A DNA stretch of 64,000 bases, taken from Atopobium minutum (lineage in GTDB: Bacteria; Actinomycetota; Coriobacteriia; Coriobacteriales; Atopobiaceae). Position 1 is the first letter of the stretch; every line of letters starts with the position of its first letter. Made by a program: the position numbers and the translations under genes. The stretch spans positions 806,001 through 870,000 of the forward strand of contig FNSH01000001.1 in assembly GCA_900105895.1 (NCBI GenBank), written 5' to 3'. This document shows, in pieces, positions 45,174-53,073 of this stretch. The notes under the pieces are model-generated. The model was not told the DNA's origin and made no database searches. It worked only from the letters and a program-made list of their open reading frames with translations.

Positions 45174-46511
45174 ATGGCAGCACAAACGCACAAGTCCACA
45201 CCAACACAAAGTACATCCCAGCACTCTACCAAAGACGCCGCTTCAGACGCTTTAGCAAGCTCTTCTCACACAGCAGCAGGCAAGGCTGGTAAAGCGGGCA
45301 TTGCTGCCATCCTAACCGCTATGGGTCCTGGCATTCTTACCTCATTTGCGGGTATGGATGCCGGCGGCATTGCTACCTTCTCTACCTCCGGGGCTTCCTT
45401 TGGTTTTACCATGCTGTGGACCATTCCCATCATGACGCTGCTACTGGTAGTGGTCCAAGAAACCTCCGCTCGCATGGGCTGTGCCACCGGTAAAGGCTTT
45501 GCCTCTCTTATTAGAGAGCGCTTTGGCGTGCGTATTTCCGCTTTGGCCATGCTGGCGCTTATCATCGCAAACTTTGCGGTAACCATTTCCGAATTTGCCG
45601 GCATTGCCTCCAGTATGCTGCTGTTTGGTGTGCCCATTTATGCCAGCGTTCCCGTGGCTGCTATTGGTACCTGGATTCTTACTATGAGCGGGTCGTACCG
45701 ACGTATCGAAAAAATCCTGCTGGTTATTAGCTCGGTCTTTATCACCTATATTGTCTCGGGCATTATTGGCAAGCCGGACTGGAACATGGCACTGTACAAA
45801 ACCATTGTCCCGCAGCTCAACAGCAGCACCGCCTACATTTCTTTGCTGGTAGCAAGTGTTGGTACCACAATCTCGCCCTACATGATCTTTATGGTTTCCA
45901 GCAATGTTGTCGAGAAAAACCTCGATGAGTCAGATATTCCTGCTCAGCGTGCCGATAATGTCTCTGGTGCCGTAGCTCAGAGCATTATTGCTTGGTTTAT
46001 TATTCTCACCACCGGCGCTGTGCTCTTCCCCGCAGGCATTGCGGTGACCAGTGCCTCAGATGCAGCACGTGCTCTTGTTCCTTTGGCAGGACAGTATGCT
46101 TCTGCCCTCTTTGCTATTGGTTTGGTTGGAGCTTCCTTTTTGGCAGCGTGTGTACTACCAGGCATTACTGCAAGTGCCGTATGCGAGGCCTTTGGTTGGG
46201 AACGTGGCGCAGACCGCAACTGGCATGAGGCGCCCATCTATCGTGGCATTATTACAACCATTACCATCCTCAGTGCCTTGATTGTTTTGATCCCCCATAT
46301 AGATCTATTTGGCATTTTGATGGTTGCGCAGATCATTAACGGCATTACCTTGCCTGTTTTGCTTGTCTGCATGGTTTTACTTGCCAGCGACACTCATCTT
46401 ATGGGCAAGTATCGCAATGGCAAAATCTGGAATGGTCTTACCTGGTTTGTTATTGTTGCTATTACCATCTTGACCGTCATAATGTTTGCCCTACAGGCTA
46501 TGGGCATCTAA
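45174..46511 (+). CDS. NRAMP (SLC11)-type divalent-metal transporter, resembling Mg-selective NRMT
   Basis: A 445-residue, 11-helix transporter of the NRAMP fold. The TM1 motif, DPGN in Mn/Fe transporters, reads GMDAGGIATFSTSG, and the TM6 motif, normally MPH, reads VGTTISPYMIFMV. Loss of the Asn and the metal-binding Met matches what is reported for NRMT, Mg-transporting SLC11 proteins from Eggerthella lenta, so Mg uptake is the best guess rather than Mn or Fe. The first 40 residues are Ser/Thr/Ala-rich. It is coupled to the MgtE-like gene, and a terminator follows. Confidence 0.85.
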   Translation: MAAQTHKSTPTQSTSQHSTKDAASDALASSSHTAAGKAGKAGIAAILTAMGPGILTSFAGMDAGGIATFSTSGASFGFTMLWTIPIMTLLLVVVQETSARMGCATGKGFASLIRERFGVRISALAMLALIIANFAVTISEFAGIASSMLLFGVPIYASVPVAAIGTWILTMSGSYRRIEKILLVISSVFITYIVSGIIGKPDWNMALYKTIVPQLNSSTAYISLLVASVGTTISPYMIFMVSSNVVEKNLDESDIPAQRADNVSGAVAQSIIAWFIILTTGAVLFPAGIAVTSASDAARALVPLAGQYASALFAIGLVGASFLAACVLPGITASAVCEAFGWERGADRNWHEAPIYRGIITTITILSALIVLIPHIDLFGILMVAQIINGITLPVLLVCMVLLASDTHLMGKYRNGKIWNGLTWFVIVAITILTVIMFALQAMGI

Positions 46512-46539
46512 CAGAACCGCAACTCTATAACAAATAGCA

Positions 46540-46571
46540 TGAGGGCTGTCCTAATTTTAGGACAGCCCTCA
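46540..46571. terminator. Bidirectional terminator
   Basis: A 14-bp perfect inverted repeat TGAGGGCTGTCCTA with its complement around a 4-base centre lies between the convergent transporter and deacetylase genes. T-runs are short on both strands, but the stem is very stable. Confidence 0.75.
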
Positions 46572-46582
46572 TTGTTCAACTG

Positions 46583-48136
46583 CTAGCCTATCTCGGTAGG
46601 CCAAACGGCATCTTCGGGCATCTTTGCCTTACCTGTTACGATGTCCTCAGGCACATTGCCGTCTGCCTTCATAAGATCTGTAATGGTTACAAAGGTATAG
46701 CCCTGGTCATGAAGCTTATCAATAATCTGCGGCAGAGCCTCAAGGTCCTGCTCACGTGGGCCGCCGCCGTCATGCATCAAGATAATATAGCCCGGCTGGA
46801 TGCCATTAATTGCGTTAGCAACAATCTTATCCACACCAGGACGAGACCAATCCAGTGAATCTTGGTTCCACAAAATGGAAGCGCTCATTTTACCCTGCGT
46901 AACCAACCAGGTCTTCTCGGTAAAGGCGCCGTACGGCGGACGAATCATGGTGGTCTCTACGCCCGTGGCCTTCTTGATGGACTCAAAGCTGCTGTCTAGC
47001 TCAGACTGAACGCGCTCGGCGGAGTCTTTGGTAAGTACATCATGATGGTAGGTGTGGCTCATGATCTCATGACCATCATCAATAACCTTTTTGGAGAGCT
47101 CGGGCATAGAATCCACGTTCTCACCCAGATTAAAGAAGGTGGCAACCACACCGCGATCCTTCAAGATCTTGAGGTAGCGCTCCGTGTAAACGCTTGGGCC
47201 ATCGTCAAAGGTAATGGAGATGAGCTTTTTGCCGTCCTTGGGCTGCAGATTACGGGTCTTGAGCACGCAGTCCTGACCCTCTTGCTTTACCTCGCCGTCA
47301 GCGGTTTCACCAGAGGTTTTGCCGGTACGGAGCTCTTTTTTCTCAACTTTTCCCCATTGAGAAACGTAGGTGACGCCGCCCCAAGCACCATCCATCGTAA
47401 GCTTGGGCTGAGTTTCTACCATCTCGGTGGTGTACTCCTCCATAATGTCGCCGCCATTACCAATGGTAATGGTTTCACCGCCGTGGATTTTGTACTTGTT
47501 GCCGTCATCAAACGACAGGTCCTTATCGTCCACCTTGACCGAATACGCGTAACCCTTGCCCTCCGTAAGAACCTTGCCGGAAACACTCGTGAGGTTACCT
47601 GCGGTTACGCTAATCTTTTCTTTAGCAATGATGTCGCTCAGCGCGGTATTTACGGTATAGGTGCGGCGAGCACCATTGATGACCACCTCAACAGGGCGGA
47701 AGATATTCCAGCCAATGGGCAGGGCCGCGGCTATAGCAGCCAGACCGCCCAGCATCACAAAGTCGCGACGTGTTATGCCTCGTTTGGGTCGCTTATTCCC
47801 CGTTATAGGGCGCTTGGTAGCAACAAAGCCCTTGTCGGCTGTTACAAAACCAACATGTTCACGCTGGGCAGTGCTATTGGAACGCTGCGCCTGCAAATAG
47901 GGGTTCTTAGAAGCAGGGCTATTTTGCGTTGCCCCCGCATACCCACCCGCTTTGCCCGTAGAGGTAAAGCGCGGCGTACTTTGGCGAGAAGTGCCAGAAG
48001 CAGTATTCATATGTGCGCCTGTGCGCGCAGGACCCTGAGACGGTGCGCCGTTGGTAGAAGCCTTACGTGTGGAAGCCTTATTGGTGGAAGTATCCTTACG
48101 GGAATGCGGTGTGTAATGATCACCAGATCGTGCCAT
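46583..48136 (-). CDS. Membrane-anchored polysaccharide deacetylase
   Basis: A 517-residue protein of the NodB superfamily (family 4 carbohydrate esterases), which removes acetyl groups from peptidoglycan or other envelope glycans. Motifs: ITFDDGPSVYTERY, HEIMSHTYHHD (metal HxxxH) and RPPYGAF. A signal-anchor helix follows a basic, Thr/Ser/Asn-rich tail of about 120 residues and includes a twin-arginine-like ITRRDFVMLGGLAAIAAA. Between anchor and catalytic domain lies a region of about 150 residues with no evident family. GGAGG before the ATG. Deacetylated peptidoglycan resists lysozyme. Confidence 0.9.
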   Translation of the reverse strand: MARSGDHYTPHSRKDTSTNKASTRKASTNGAPSQGPARTGAHMNTASGTSRQSTPRFTSTGKAGGYAGATQNSPASKNPYLQAQRSNSTAQREHVGFVTADKGFVATKRPITGNKRPKRGITRRDFVMLGGLAAIAAALPIGWNIFRPVEVVINGARRTYTVNTALSDIIAKEKISVTAGNLTSVSGKVLTEGKGYAYSVKVDDKDLSFDDGNKYKIHGGETITIGNGGDIMEEYTTEMVETQPKLTMDGAWGGVTYVSQWGKVEKKELRTGKTSGETADGEVKQEGQDCVLKTRNLQPKDGKKLISITFDDGPSVYTERYLKILKDRGVVATFFNLGENVDSMPELSKKVIDDGHEIMSHTYHHDVLTKDSAERVQSELDSSFESIKKATGVETTMIRPPYGAFTEKTWLVTQGKMSASILWNQDSLDWSRPGVDKIVANAINGIQPGYIILMHDGGGPREQDLEALPQIIDKLHDQGYTFVTITDLMKADGNVPEDIVTGKAKMPEDAVWPTEIG

Positions 48137-48200
48137 GTGCCCTCCGAGCGTGTTTAAACTTTGTTTGAAAGCCTTTGTTCATTCAAGAGTATATAACGGT

Positions 48201-49184
48201 TTACTTGCTGTTCTTATCAAATTCTTCCTTAAACGCAGCAAACATCCCACGCGTTTTTGAAAGGTTTCTACCAAACGCGCGCGCAGCCTTTGCCGTAGCG
48301 TCATCGGAAGAGGATTTTTTCTTTGCGGCTGCCGATGCAGAACCTACCGCACTCCTATCTTGAGCTGCAGATTTTTGGGGATCGCTCTTGTCTGCTGTGC
48401 GGGACTCAGATGCGGCTGATTTGGTTGGATCAGACGCAGAAATTTTGACTCCCTGTGCTTCAAGCTCTGGCACGTCCGGATCAAGCTGTGTAGCTTCAAT
48501 GACAGCATGTTTTGCCTTGCCCAAGGCGCGTCCTAAAGAATATGAGCCTTTTTCCAAGGCCTTATCGGCGGTTTGCGCTATCTTTTTGCCAGCTTGCGCG
48601 CCAGCTACCTGAGCAGCACCAACGGCTTGGCCAGCCTTAGCAGCAAAGCCTCCCGAGAAGGTCTGCACAGGAACGTCATCTGAGACAATCATGGTTTGGT
48701 TGTGGTAGCCCTGCATGCAATCGGCTGGAATGTGTATCGTGCCAATGAGCGCATTAGCCGCGCCGCTGTTGGAGACCTTAAAGGTTTGCACCACGCCGGT
48801 AGCAGTATTGAAGTCACAATCAACAATGTAGCCAAGGTTCTTGCCACTTGCTGTGGACACGTCCATGCCGGCCCAGATAAGGCACTTTTCCCAGTCAAGA
48901 CCAAGGCGCTTGATGGCTGGCTGACCCATGCCGGTCTTCTCGTTAGTGCAATACAGACCCTCATCGCAAACGGCAAACGAGTCAAACGCCAAAAACACAT
49001 CGTCGCGCTTGATCATGCCAACTACGTCGGGGCGTTTGACCATAAAGCCAACAACTTGCTTACCGTCAGGTGCAAATACAAGCTGGTGGACCTTGCCCAA
49101 ACGCTTAAGAGCAAGCTCATCTGTCTGTTTGGTAGGCTTGGTTGTAAAAACTTTGCTGTTTTGGATTTGAGAAAGCGACAGCAT
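48201..49184 (-). CDS. PRC-barrel domain protein
   Basis: 327 residues from ATG 49184 (after GAGGTG); the frame is open 20 codons further upstream. The first half has two PRC-barrel-like segments (LGKVHQLVFAPDGKQVVGFMVK and GKNLGYIVDCDFNTATGVV). The second half is Ala/Lys/Ser-rich (SASAAAKKKSSSDDATAKAARA) and probably disordered. PRC barrels bind RNA or act as adaptors; function here is unknown. The MgtE-like protein 4 kb away also starts with a PRC barrel. Confidence 0.85.
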   Translation of the reverse strand: MLSLSQIQNSKVFTTKPTKQTDELALKRLGKVHQLVFAPDGKQVVGFMVKRPDVVGMIKRDDVFLAFDSFAVCDEGLYCTNEKTGMGQPAIKRLGLDWEKCLIWAGMDVSTASGKNLGYIVDCDFNTATGVVQTFKVSNSGAANALIGTIHIPADCMQGYHNQTMIVSDDVPVQTFSGGFAAKAGQAVGAAQVAGAQAGKKIAQTADKALEKGSYSLGRALGKAKHAVIEATQLDPDVPELEAQGVKISASDPTKSAASESRTADKSDPQKSAAQDRSAVGSASAAAKKKSSSDDATAKAARAFGRNLSKTRGMFAAFKEEFDKNSK

Positions 49185-49231
49185 GGGCACCTCGCAGCTT
49201 TGTTGTGCTTTATCGAAAGTAATAAAAGAAA

Positions 49232-49257
49232 AAGGCGCTACCACAAGATAGCGCCTT
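49232..49257 (-). terminator. Rho-independent terminator of the ytxH-like gene
   Basis: On the minus strand a 9-bp stem AAGGCGCTA / TAGCGCCTT is followed by TTTCTTTTATT. It lies about 40 nt beyond the YtxH gene stop. Confidence 0.85.
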
Positions 49258-49296
49258 AGCAGTTTTTACCTTGCAGTACTGAGTATAGCGGGCTAC

Positions 49297-49803
49297 TTAG
49301 GCCTCTGCCTGCTCTGTATTGTTTGCAGCCTCCGTGTGATCTGCGCTCTGTGCGCTGTTAGATGGAGCGTCATCAGCTTTTTCTACCTCTACCTGGACCT
49401 CTACCTCTATGGGGTCGTTAGCAGTAACCTCATTAACAACGCTGTTTACCTGGCTGGTAATGTTAGAAATAACATCCTGAGCCTGAACAGAAGCAACAGC
49501 AACGGTATCAGACAAAGAGCTGCGAACCTGATCCATGCGCTCACGTGCAGCATCTACCTTTGCGCGCAGCTCATCGGTGGTGGCATCCACCATAGGACGA
49601 ATGTGAGCGACCTTCTCGGCAGTGGACTGGCTGGTTGCCTCATAGGCATCCTTTGCACTATCCCACGCGTCGTTCATGACATCAGCAGCCATACCACGAC
49701 TCTCTGCACCGGAGCGAGGGGCAAGCATTAAGCCGGCTACCGTACCTATAGTTGCGCCAAAAACAGTACCCAGCACAAATCCAAATCCACTCTTTTTGCT
49801 CAT
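49297..49803 (-). CDS. YtxH domain protein
   Basis: 168 residues from ATG 49803 (after GGAAGGA). The N-terminal FGFVLGTVFGATIGTVAGLMLAPRSGAE is the YtxH signature: one Gly-rich membrane helix ending in APRSG. A long amphipathic helix and an acidic Glu/Ala/Asn-rich tail follow. YtxH proteins are linked to general stress in Bacillus; the molecular role is unknown. Confidence 0.88.
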   Translation of the reverse strand: MSKKSGFGFVLGTVFGATIGTVAGLMLAPRSGAESRGMAADVMNDAWDSAKDAYEATSQSTAEKVAHIRPMVDATTDELRAKVDAARERMDQVRSSLSDTVAVASVQAQDVISNITSQVNSVVNEVTANDPIEVEVQVEVEKADDAPSNSAQSADHTEAANNTEQAEA

Positions 49804-49930
49804 CTTGCGTCCTTCCATACAGCCAGCAAAGCCTGGCGATACGTACTCGGTTATGCGCTTAAGTATACCAGTGTGGTGTACGTAAAACGCCCATTCTTAG
49901 TTGATAGATATCGTAGATATGACCAACGCG

Positions 49931-50587
49931 CTACTCTACACCAGGCTCTGCTGCGTCAGACTCTGCGCGCAGCTCTGCGCGCAGCTCTGCCTCAGGAGCA
50001 AGTTTCTGCTCGTCATCAGATGTTTCGTCCATGGCGGCTGCCTGATCAGGGACAGATGTGCCTTCCTGCGCGGGGGCGGGTGCGTCATTGTGCTCATCAG
50101 CAGATACATCATCTAAAGAGGCAACCATGCCGACAAGACCCTCTACAATGGCATCGATGCCTGGCTCGGGATTGCCGCCACCGGTGTAGGCCCACTGTAA
50201 AATCCAAGCAGCACTAGAAAGTGCGCCGGCGACCAACGCATCATCGGGGCAGTCCAAGCTAACATCAAAGGTGCGGGTGTCCACGCTGGTAATAGGTATG
50301 GTACGACCCGCAGAAACAGCTCCGCCCAAACCAGTGCGCGCAATAAGTTCTACCGAAACATGCTCAAACAGATGGGCAATCTCGGTAGCAGGCAAAGCGT
50401 CCTTAAAGGTTTTTCCTGTATCGCCAAAGCAGGCATGCTCACATATTTGGGGCATGAGATTGTAAACACGCGTGGTGCCCTCAAGATCCTCGTTTGTAAA
50501 CAGGGGAGCTTCTTCATCAATATGAATGCGTGCGGTTAGGTAGCGGGGTCCAACGGTTAGTTTTTGAATTTCGATTATTTGGCCCAT
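49931..50587 (-). CDS. Hypothetical protein resembling the cyanophycin synthetase N-domain
   Basis: 218 residues from ATG 50587, preceded by GGGAGG (a TTG directly before it is an unlikely start). The core LPATEIAHLFEHVSVELIARTG and the following GRTIPITSVDTRTFDVSL resemble the N-terminal domain of cyanophycin synthetase CphA (EHVxxELxxxxG). CphA polymerises Asp and Arg with two further ATP-grasp and Mur-ligase-like domains, which are absent, so this stand-alone domain cannot make cyanophycin. The last 60 residues are acidic and low in complexity. Function unknown. Confidence 0.75.
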   Translation of the reverse strand: MGQIIEIQKLTVGPRYLTARIHIDEEAPLFTNEDLEGTTRVYNLMPQICEHACFGDTGKTFKDALPATEIAHLFEHVSVELIARTGLGGAVSAGRTIPITSVDTRTFDVSLDCPDDALVAGALSSAAWILQWAYTGGGNPEPGIDAIVEGLVGMVASLDDVSADEHNDAPAPAQEGTSVPDQAAAMDETSDDEQKLAPEAELRAELRAESDAAEPGVE

Positions 50588-50617
50588 CAAACAAAAGCCT
50601 CCCTGTGCTTGTTATGC

Positions 50618-51247
50618 TTAGAGAAAACGGTAGCTCACCGTTCTAACACCCCAGCCCTCAGTGGAGTTGGCACCCAATGCGCGCCACACGCCACCAGCTA
50701 GATCAAGATCACGCCCATAGGGAGCAAATCCACCGGTATCAGTAACGGTTGCTGTAACGGTAGTCCCATTGTAGTAAATTTCTACCTTTTTGCCGATAAG
50801 ATGGCGTGATGAGATGGGGACGGCCACCGTCATGCTGGTCTCGGTCAGAGGTATACCAGAAGCAGTTGCAGTACCACCGGTATTGTCGGCAATGGTATAG
50901 GCCGAAGCACGACCACTTTTCCAGCCTTGATCTTGGTTAATAACCACAACACCGTCCTGGATTACCGCACCGGGCTTAATGTTGGTCTCGGTAGGGCCAA
51001 GTTTGTGAACCTGATAGGTCAGGTGTTGGTGGGTGTCCAAAAGCGCTTGTACCGAAGATTCATTACCGGAGCCATTGGCTTTAGCCGTATGGAAACCATT
51101 GCTTGAAGTAACCTCAGAGGTGGTGTCACCCACACCAATTGCTTGAACATCCTCAGCAAGGGCTGGCAGGCTATCAAGCTGCATAAAAGCAAGCGTGACA
51201 CCCACACCAAGTAACCACATTCGTACCTTGTTGGAACTACTAAACAA
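50618..51247 (-). CDS. Secreted RlpA-like double-psi beta-barrel protein
   Basis: The start is taken as TTG 51247, preceded by AAAGGA; it gives a clean signal peptide (KVRMWLLGVGVTLAFMQ to PALAE) and 209 residues. The frame is open to a GTG at 51286. The C-terminal domain (ASAYTIADNTGGTATASG to VTDTGGFAPYGRDLDLAGGVW) is a double-psi beta-barrel with the conserved Asp, as in RlpA and 3D-domain peptidoglycan hydrolases. It probably cuts or binds glycan strands outside the membrane. Confidence 0.82.
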   Translation of the reverse strand: MFSSSNKVRMWLLGVGVTLAFMQLDSLPALAEDVQAIGVGDTTSEVTSSNGFHTAKANGSGNESSVQALLDTHQHLTYQVHKLGPTETNIKPGAVIQDGVVVINQDQGWKSGRASAYTIADNTGGTATASGIPLTETSMTVAVPISSRHLIGKKVEIYYNGTTVTATVTDTGGFAPYGRDLDLAGGVWRALGANSTEGWGVRTVSYRFL

Positions 51248-51477
51248 ACTACATCCTTTATCCGTCGCAACAGCAATACCAAGCACGCGCTGCCGCGATA
51301 TTTGAGGCGTTGTTTAATTAGAGTTGATTTGTGCCTCGCCGACAAGAGCTTGGGAAACCTACTTTTGTGTTTACCCCTGCTCTGCCGAACCGTATTTGTA
51401 TGTGCGTAAAAATTTTACCCGCTCATACTACCAATATGATGTGGAAACTGTTTGAAGGAACGTATACCTGCACAAAT

Positions 51478-51501
51478 ACCGTTCACCATCTAGCGAACGG
51501 T
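51478..51501 (-). terminator. Weak hairpin terminator over the CNNM gene stop
   Basis: ACCGTTC / GAACGGT (7 bp) flank a 10-base loop that contains the stop codon (51490-51492). The following minus-strand tract TATTTG is only moderately T-rich. Confidence 0.5.
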
Positions 51502-52845
51502 ATGAGATTTTCCGTCAAGAGCATCTGTGGTGGCTAAGGCGGCAGCATCGTCGGTGGAGGTAGGTTTGGGAGCACTCACACGCACCTTTGCAATGCGCCG
51601 GCCACGCACGGAAACCACCTTAAACGTCCATCCATCTACCACGAACTTCTCGCCAGCATTGGGAAGAGAGTCCGCCTGGTCCAGCACAAAGCCCGCTATG
51701 GTTTCGTACTCGCCTGAGTCCGCCAAAGGCCAGCCAAGCTCTATGGCATCATCTATGGAATAGCGGCCATCTACCAGCCATTCTGTATCCGAAAGCTGGG
51801 TGAGGTACCGGTTGTCTGGGTCAAACTCATCCTCAATCTCGCCCACAACTTCCTCCACGATGTCCTCTATCGTAACCACGCCGGCAGTTCCGCCATACTC
51901 GTCCACCACGATGACCATCTGCGCATGATCGGCACGCATCTGAGAAAGCAGCGGAATGATGTCCTTGGTGTCGGGTACAAAATCCGCCTTGCGGACGTAC
52001 TGAGAGACGGAGCGCTCGATTTTCTCGCCAGCCAAAACCGACTCGATCAGATCCTTGATGTGAGCAATGCCAATAATGTGGTCAACTTCCTCATGGTACA
52101 CGGGAATGCGCGAGAAGCCCGTGGTGCGCATGATGTCCAACACGGCCTCGCAAGACAGACAGTCCTCCACAGCAGTCATGTCCACACGCGGAACCATGAC
52201 CTCACGAGCAATAGTATCTCCCAAGCCAATGACCTCGTGGATCATAGACTTTTCTTCTTCGGACAACTCATCTGTGTCCGTTACCAGATATCTGATCTCA
52301 TCCTCGGAGACCATTTGGCGGTCAGACGTTGCCTTAAGATGCAGCACGCGCGCCACGCCATCTGCACTGGCAGAGGTAAGCCATACCAAAGGACGAGCAA
52401 TGGTTGAAAAAGCCATAAGCGGACCGGCCACAGCCTCTGCAATGCGCTCCGCGTCACTGAGGGCTATGCGTTTGGGCGTGAGCTCGCCTATTACGATGGA
52501 AAAATACGAGATAAGCAGGGTAATGATGACCGGTGCTGCCACCTGAGCTGCGGACGCCGCAAGGCCCAAAGAGATCATCCAAGCTGCAAAGGGTGCCGAT
52601 AGGCTGGTTGCCGCAAAGGCAGATGACGCAAAGCCTACCAAGGTAATGGCCACTTGAATTGCCGCTAAAAATGAATCCGGATTTTCAACCGCTTGGGCTG
52701 CAACAGCCGCACGGGCATCCCCTTCCGATGCTTCATGCTCAAGCAGCGTACGCTTTGCTGTAGACAAAGCCATTTCTGCCATAGAAAAGTATCCGTTTAC
52801 TAAGGTGAGAAGTACGGTAACAACAATTGATATAACTATGTCCAT
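51490..52845 (-). CDS. CNNM/CorC-family membrane protein (HlyC/CorC type)
   Basis: 451 residues from ATG 52845; GGAGGA lies 13 bases upstream, and the frame opens 18 codons earlier. Order: DUF21/CNNM domain with about four membrane helices (IVISIVVTVLLTLVNGYFSMAEMALS at the start), a CBS pair (about 190-320; REVMVPRVDMTAVE, GFSRIPVYHEEVDHIIG), and the CorC/HlyC domain (DEFDPDNRYLTQLSDTEWLV). Such proteins act in Mg export or homeostasis. With the MgtE-like and NRMT-like genes, the window holds three Mg-related proteins. Confidence 0.92.
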   Translation of the reverse strand: MDIVISIVVTVLLTLVNGYFSMAEMALSTAKRTLLEHEASEGDARAAVAAQAVENPDSFLAAIQVAITLVGFASSAFAATSLSAPFAAWMISLGLAASAAQVAAPVIITLLISYFSIVIGELTPKRIALSDAERIAEAVAGPLMAFSTIARPLVWLTSASADGVARVLHLKATSDRQMVSEDEIRYLVTDTDELSEEEKSMIHEVIGLGDTIAREVMVPRVDMTAVEDCLSCEAVLDIMRTTGFSRIPVYHEEVDHIIGIAHIKDLIESVLAGEKIERSVSQYVRKADFVPDTKDIIPLLSQMRADHAQMVIVVDEYGGTAGVVTIEDIVEEVVGEIEDEFDPDNRYLTQLSDTEWLVDGRYSIDDAIELGWPLADSGEYETIAGFVLDQADSLPNAGEKFVVDGWTFKVVSVRGRRIAKVRVSAPKPTSTDDAAALATTDALDGKSHTVR

Positions 52846-52970
52846 GCGAGAAATCGCATCCTCCAAAAACGTTGGCGCTCCTACGCCAGCAAACAACATA
52901 CGAGTAGTTTACCAGCTTTACCTGCATCGTTGTATGCACGCACTTGTCACACAAAAATGGCTGTAAAAAA

Positions 52971-52998
52971 GGCTGCACTCGCCTCCACAAGTGCAGCC
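52971..52998 (-). terminator. Rho-independent terminator of the EF-G2 gene
   Basis: On the minus strand a 9-bp stem GGCTGCACT / AGTGCAGCC with a 10-base loop is followed by TTTTTTAC. Confidence 0.9.
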
Positions 52999-53073
52999 CT
53001 ATATACCCAGTTCAAAAGGCATTCTTACCAGTCATGTTTATGAGCCGTGAACTGATGTCTTTTGCTGGTACGC

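Noticed and set aside
47042-48157. Open frame of about 371 codons antisense to the polysaccharide deacetylase
   Set aside because: The minus-strand gene has clear catalytic motifs and Shine-Dalgarno; the plus frame has none and covers the same bases.
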